From contig NZ_LOKW01000023.1 in NCBI RefSeq assembly GCF_002211305.1, forward strand, positions 248,001-312,000: 64,000 nucleotides of DNA. The letters are read 5' to 3'. The notes beneath the pieces were generated by a model. It had not been told where the DNA came from, did no database searches, and was given only the letters and a program-made list of their open reading frames with translations. Below, in pieces: positions 61,191 to 64,000 of the stretch (position 1 is the first letter of the stretch; each line of letters starts with the position of its first letter). Source of the DNA: Rhizobium sp. R634 (GTDB taxonomy: Bacteria > Pseudomonadota > Alphaproteobacteria > Rhizobiales > Rhizobiaceae). The position numbers and the translations under genes are program-made.

Positions 61191-61592
61191 ATGGCCGACG
61201 AAAACAATACGATGAGTGATGCTGACACGCCGGCCGCAGCGGCGCCCGATGTCCTCAAGAAGGAGCGCAAACCTCGCGCCAGGAAGGCGGCGCCTGAGAC
61301 CGCCTCGGCAGCAGTTTCCGCGCAACCGGCAGCGGCTTCGAATGCCGCAGCTGGAAGGCGAAAGAGAGGACCCAAGGCACAGGCTGACGAAGGTGCGACG
61401 AGCGCCAAACGTGCGCGTGTCAAACGTGCTCCGAAGGTTGTACAGGCGGTGACTGCACCGTCGGTGGCGGCCGTAGATGAGTTTGCCGATCTTCTGCAGC
61501 TGGAAGAGGAAAACCAAAGACTGCGAAAGCTTCTGGCCGAGAAACTCCGAGCTGAAAATGCCGATCTGCGAAAGCGGCTCAACCTCGGTTGA
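61191..61592 (+). CDS. SyrB-like regulator
   Basis: Start at ATG 61191 (MADENNTMSDADTPAAAAPD) with GGAG six bases upstream. The 133-residue protein is an Ala/Lys-rich, probably disordered N-terminal part (ERKPRARKAAPETASAAVSA; AGRRKRGPKAQADEGATSAK) followed by a C-terminal leucine-rich coiled coil (VDEFADLLQLEEENQRLRKL, then LAEKLRAENADLRKRL). This matches SyrB, described in Sinorhizobium as affecting symbiotic exopolysaccharide regulation through syrM. Basic AT-hook-like segments suggest nucleic-acid binding. It is followed by a second protein of the same build. Confidence 0.75.
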   Translation: MADENNTMSDADTPAAAAPDVLKKERKPRARKAAPETASAAVSAQPAAASNAAAGRRKRGPKAQADEGATSAKRARVKRAPKVVQAVTAPSVAAVDEFADLLQLEEENQRLRKLLAEKLRAENADLRKRLNLG

Positions 61593-61723
61593 TAGCTCGC
61601 GGCTGGTCAAGCGCTGGCCGCATTCTCATGCTTATCGAGACGAGCATATTGGCGGCGGTTAGTCCTGCCGCCAACGTTTTTGCCCGCTGCCTGCATGCGG
61701 GGAAAAATACGAGGTCGACTAAA

Positions 61724-62278
61724 ATGGCGTCTCCATGGAAACTTCTTGCCCGGCTGGTGTCGCCGCGACGTCAGCAGAGACAAGAACACGGCTCGACCGA
61801 TGACGTGAAGCCGGACCTGTTGGCCATCGCCACTCCGACTGAAACGGCCGACAACGGCTTGACCACCGGGGAATCGCCGGCCGACGAGAAGCCGGTCGCT
61901 GACGGTCAATTGGGCGCCGTGTCAGCGGCCCTGAATCATCCCCAAACGGCAAGCAGTGCCCACGGCACAGCGGATAGCGAAGATGCCAAGCACGTAGAGG
62001 CAGCTGACCCGGCTATATCCGATGACGTTGCTACGGTCGCACGCGACCCACGAAAAGCCTCCCAGGCTGGCGATGGTGCAAAGCGAAAGCCTAGCAAGCG
62101 GGGGAAGACAGCGGCAAGGAGTGAAGTTGTTCCGCCACCCTCTCCAGGCGTTCGCGCCGTTTCTGACGATGCGATCAGCCTCGATGAAGAGATCACGCTG
62201 CTCCGTGAGCAATTGGCGCGCAAGCTTCGGCTGCAAAATGCACAACTAAAGAGAATGCTGGCGCGGTTCGAACGCTGA
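61724..62278 (+). CDS. second SyrB-type protein
   Basis: Start at ATG 61724 (MASPWKLLARLVSPRRQQRQ). The 184-residue protein has a basic N-terminus, a long low-complexity acidic/Ala-rich middle, a Lys/Arg cluster (GAKRKPSKRGKTAARSEVVP), and the C-terminal coiled coil ISLDEEITLLREQLARKLRL followed by QNAQLKRMLARFER, the same terminal pattern as the neighbour. The ribosome binding site is moderate. I infer tandem paralogues with shared dimerisation helices. Function unknown. Confidence 0.6.
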   Translation: MASPWKLLARLVSPRRQQRQEHGSTDDVKPDLLAIATPTETADNGLTTGESPADEKPVADGQLGAVSAALNHPQTASSAHGTADSEDAKHVEAADPAISDDVATVARDPRKASQAGDGAKRKPSKRGKTAARSEVVPPPSPGVRAVSDDAISLDEEITLLREQLARKLRLQNAQLKRMLARFER

Positions 62279-62498
62279 ACGTGTCATTCTCCATCGCACC
62301 AACTGGTGCCAGTCTCTTGACTGGGCAACTTGTTACACTAGCGCCTTCCATAGCGTCCAGCTACCGACATTGATGCTGGCCGGGGTCACCGCAGCTCCGA
62401 GTGGGATCGACGGATAAATTGCGCTGACACCTGCGACTAGGCCTGCAACGCCGCGAAGCGTCGGGTCTGTTTACCTTCACGTCACCAGCGGATCGCCG

Positions 62499-62714
62499 TC
62501 ATAGATCTGACAGCGCCCTATGCTGAGACGCAGCTGCCTTCAACGTTTCGACCGTTCGGTTTCCTTCGCGAAACAGGTTGAGCATTACAGCTGCGGCAAG
62601 CTCGACATCTGGACTGTCTTTAGGAAAACCGCGCTGCGACCTCCACGCCTCGAGCACATTGTCCAGGATGTTCAGCTCCTCCGGCCCAAACGTCGTTTCC
62701 AGAAACTGATGCAT
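62499..62714 (-). CDS. small conserved rhizobial protein (71 aa)
   Basis: Begins MHQFLETTFGPEELNILDNV and continues LEAWRSQRGFPKDSPDVELA, an all-helical soluble protein of a type repeatedly seen as a hypothetical in Rhizobium genomes. It has no motif. It converges with nothing close. About 220 bases separate it from the SyrB-type gene, and that gap shows no feature. Confidence 0.6.
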   Translation of the reverse strand: MHQFLETTFGPEELNILDNVLEAWRSQRGFPKDSPDVELAAAVMLNLFREGNRTVETLKAAASQHRALSDL

Positions 62715-62885
62715 GCTCGAATGACCCCTTCACAAGTGACGGCCGCAATATGGGGAGGGCTCGGCGCGGATCAAGGGCGGGTTCGCAGGTGGCGCGGTTG
62801 CAAAGAGGAAGAGGAGGGAAGGGGAGCTGTGACGGATTGAGAGGGTTGGAGAGAGTCTCCGTCCGGTCCGTCATGGAGAAACGAC

Positions 62886-64000
62886 ATGGCACAAGCCACC
62901 CCGAAAATCACCCTCAGTTCAGCCCGCGACATCCCCTTCAACAAGCTCGTGCTGAGCCAGCAAAACGTCCGCAAGATCAAGGCGAGTGTGTCGATCGAAG
63001 ATCTGGCGGAGGACATCGCCCATCGCGGTCTTCTGACCAGCCTAAACGTGCGTCCGGAAGTCGATGCAGAGGGCAAGGAAACCGGTATCTACCGGATCCC
63101 GGCCGGCGGGCGCCGGTATCGCGCCCTTGAACGGCTGGTATCGCAAAAGCGGCTTGCCAAGACGGCCGGTGTTCCCTGCATTGTCAGCAGCGGCGAGACG
63201 CTTGAAGTTGAGGATTCTCTTGCCGAAAACGTCCAGCGCGTCGGCCTGCATCCGCTCGATCAGTTCCGCGCCTTCCAGACGCTGCGGGAGCAGGGGCTCG
63301 GCGAGGAGGAGATTGCCGCGCGCTTCTTCGTCTCGGTCGCCACCGTGAGGCAGCGCCTGCGGCTTGCATCCGTCTCGCCGCGGCTTCTCGACTTCTACGC
63401 AGAAGACGAAATGAAGCTCGAGCAGATCATGGCGTTCTCGATCACCAACGATCATGTCCGTCAGGAACAGGTCTGGGATACGATCTCGCGGTCGCATAGC
63501 CGCGAGCCATACTATATCCGGCGCCTGCTGACGGAAACGGCCATCCGCGCCAGCGACCGCCGCGCCGTCTATGTCGGCATCGACGTCTACGAGGCCGCCG
63601 GTGGCGTGGTGATGCGCGATCTCTTCGAGCAGGATCAGGGCGGATGGCTGCAGGATCCGGCGGTGCTGGAGCAGCTCGCGCTCGAAAAGCTCAAGGTCGA
63701 CGCCGACGCGATCCAAGAGGCCGAGGGCTGGAAATGGATCGAGGTCGCCTTCGATTTCCCCTATGGCCATACATCAGGGCTGCGTCGCTTCTATGGCGAA
63801 CAGGCCGAGATGACCGAGGAGGAGCTCGCTCGCTATGATGCCACAAGGGCCGAGTACGATAAGCTCGATGGGGACTATGCCGCGGCGAGCGAACACTCGG
63901 AGTCGACGGAACAGAAGCTCGAAGAACTCGGTGCGGAGCTCGACCGGCTCAATGATCGGCCGTATGTCTTCGATGTCGAGGAGGTTGCTCGCGGCGGCGT
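62886..64000 (+). CDS. ParB-family protein, KorB-like (5' part; continues beyond the window)
   Basis: Open from ATG 62886 (MAQATPKITLSSARDIPFNK) to the end of the window, 371 codons without a stop. The ParB N-terminal domain includes LVLSQQNVRKIKASVSIEDL, the GGRR box in YRIPAGGRRYRALERLVSQK and SLAENVQRVGLHPLDQFRAF. A long C-terminal part follows (for example WKWIEVAFDFPYGHTSGLRR, then a coiled coil SEHSESTEQKLEELGAELDR). It differs from RepB in size and has no ParA gene beside it here. Such large ParB-like proteins on rhizobial plasmids are often linked to antirestriction or conjugation genes. The 3' end is not visible. Confidence 0.82.
   Translation, partial: MAQATPKITLSSARDIPFNKLVLSQQNVRKIKASVSIEDLAEDIAHRGLLTSLNVRPEVDAEGKETGIYRIPAGGRRYRALERLVSQKRLAKTAGVPCIVSSGETLEVEDSLAENVQRVGLHPLDQFRAFQTLREQGLGEEEIAARFFVSVATVRQRLRLASVSPRLLDFYAEDEMKLEQIMAFSITNDHVRQEQVWDTISRSHSREPYYIRRLLTETAIRASDRRAVYVGIDVYEAAGGVVMRDLFEQDQGGWLQDPAVLEQLALEKLKVDADAIQEAEGWKWIEVAFDFPYGHTSGLRRFYGEQAEMTEEELARYDATRAEYDKLDGDYAAASEHSESTEQKLEELGAELDRLNDRPYVFDVEEVARGG

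Noticed and set aside
1..64000. CRISPR arrays, tRNA or rRNA genes
   Set aside because: No regularly spaced direct repeats and no recognisable tRNA or rRNA sequence were seen when reading the window. A covariance-model scan would settle tRNAs.

Overview
The window looks like part of a large repABC replicon (megaplasmid or secondary replicon) of a Rhizobium-type alphaproteobacterium. Four things point there: a complete repA-repB-repC unit with an antisense RNA between repB and repC, an RHE_PE00001-type protein, two SyrB-like proteins, and DUF982 and other small rhizobial proteins. The sequence is GC-rich with a lower-GC, patchy accessory stretch at about 34-51 kb. No rRNA, tRNA or CRISPR array was seen.

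Layout. (1) 0-8.5 kb: small rhizobial proteins, a type II NADH dehydrogenase with two small membrane proteins, a Mn-catalase fused to a DUF892 ferritin-like domain, a thioredoxin-reductase-like flavoprotein, a DUF982 pair, and two gene remnants (a LysR tail and an IS21 istB). (2) 8.6-16.5 kb: a likely glutarate-catabolism operon on the minus strand, with glutaryl-CoA dehydrogenase, 3-hydroxybutyryl-CoA dehydrogenase, ETF-ubiquinone oxidoreductase, a CaiB/BaiF CoA-transferase and both ETF subunits. A LysR regulator is divergent from it. No enoyl-CoA hydratase is present here. (3) 16.5-34.1 kb: a catabolic island whose transcription units are each preceded by the same palindrome, centred on CTAACGTTAG (six copies). 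A LacI-family regulator is encoded inside it. The island holds PEP carboxylase, a D-2-hydroxyacid dehydrogenase, an APH-fold kinase, an unusual enolase homologue, a homoprotocatechuate-type extradiol dioxygenase, an FAH-family hydrolase, a cupin, a CMD/AhpD-like protein, an FMN reductase, a zinc-type alcohol dehydrogenase and a Liv-type ABC importer with a fused permease-ATPase. My reading is one regulon that imports and cleaves an (aromatic?) substrate and routes a C3 fragment to oxaloacetate. The substrate is unknown.

(4) 34.2-51 kb: an accessory, defence-like region. It has a truncated Fic protein, an IS3 tail, orphan immunity-like genes with a toxin tail, and a reverse transcriptase preceded by a 142-nt element bounded by an 11-bp perfect inverted repeat (retron-like). 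The RT lies tail to tail with a membrane protein. The region continues with a 1362-residue STAND NTPase carrying a C-terminal nuclease-like motif, a nuclease/PLD-like gene group, and an Mrr-like endonuclease. (5) 50.9-64 kb: the plasmid backbone. It has RHE_PE00001 divergent from a tyrosine recombinase, a HigBA-type toxin-antitoxin pair, a resolvase fragment, repABC with ctRNA and a parS-like palindrome, an AbiE system whose toxin gene is frameshifted, the SyrB-like pair, and the start of a second ParB-family protein that runs off the window.

The strongest candidates for something undescribed are the RT locus at 38.6-40.4 kb and the single-operator regulon at 16.5-34 kb.
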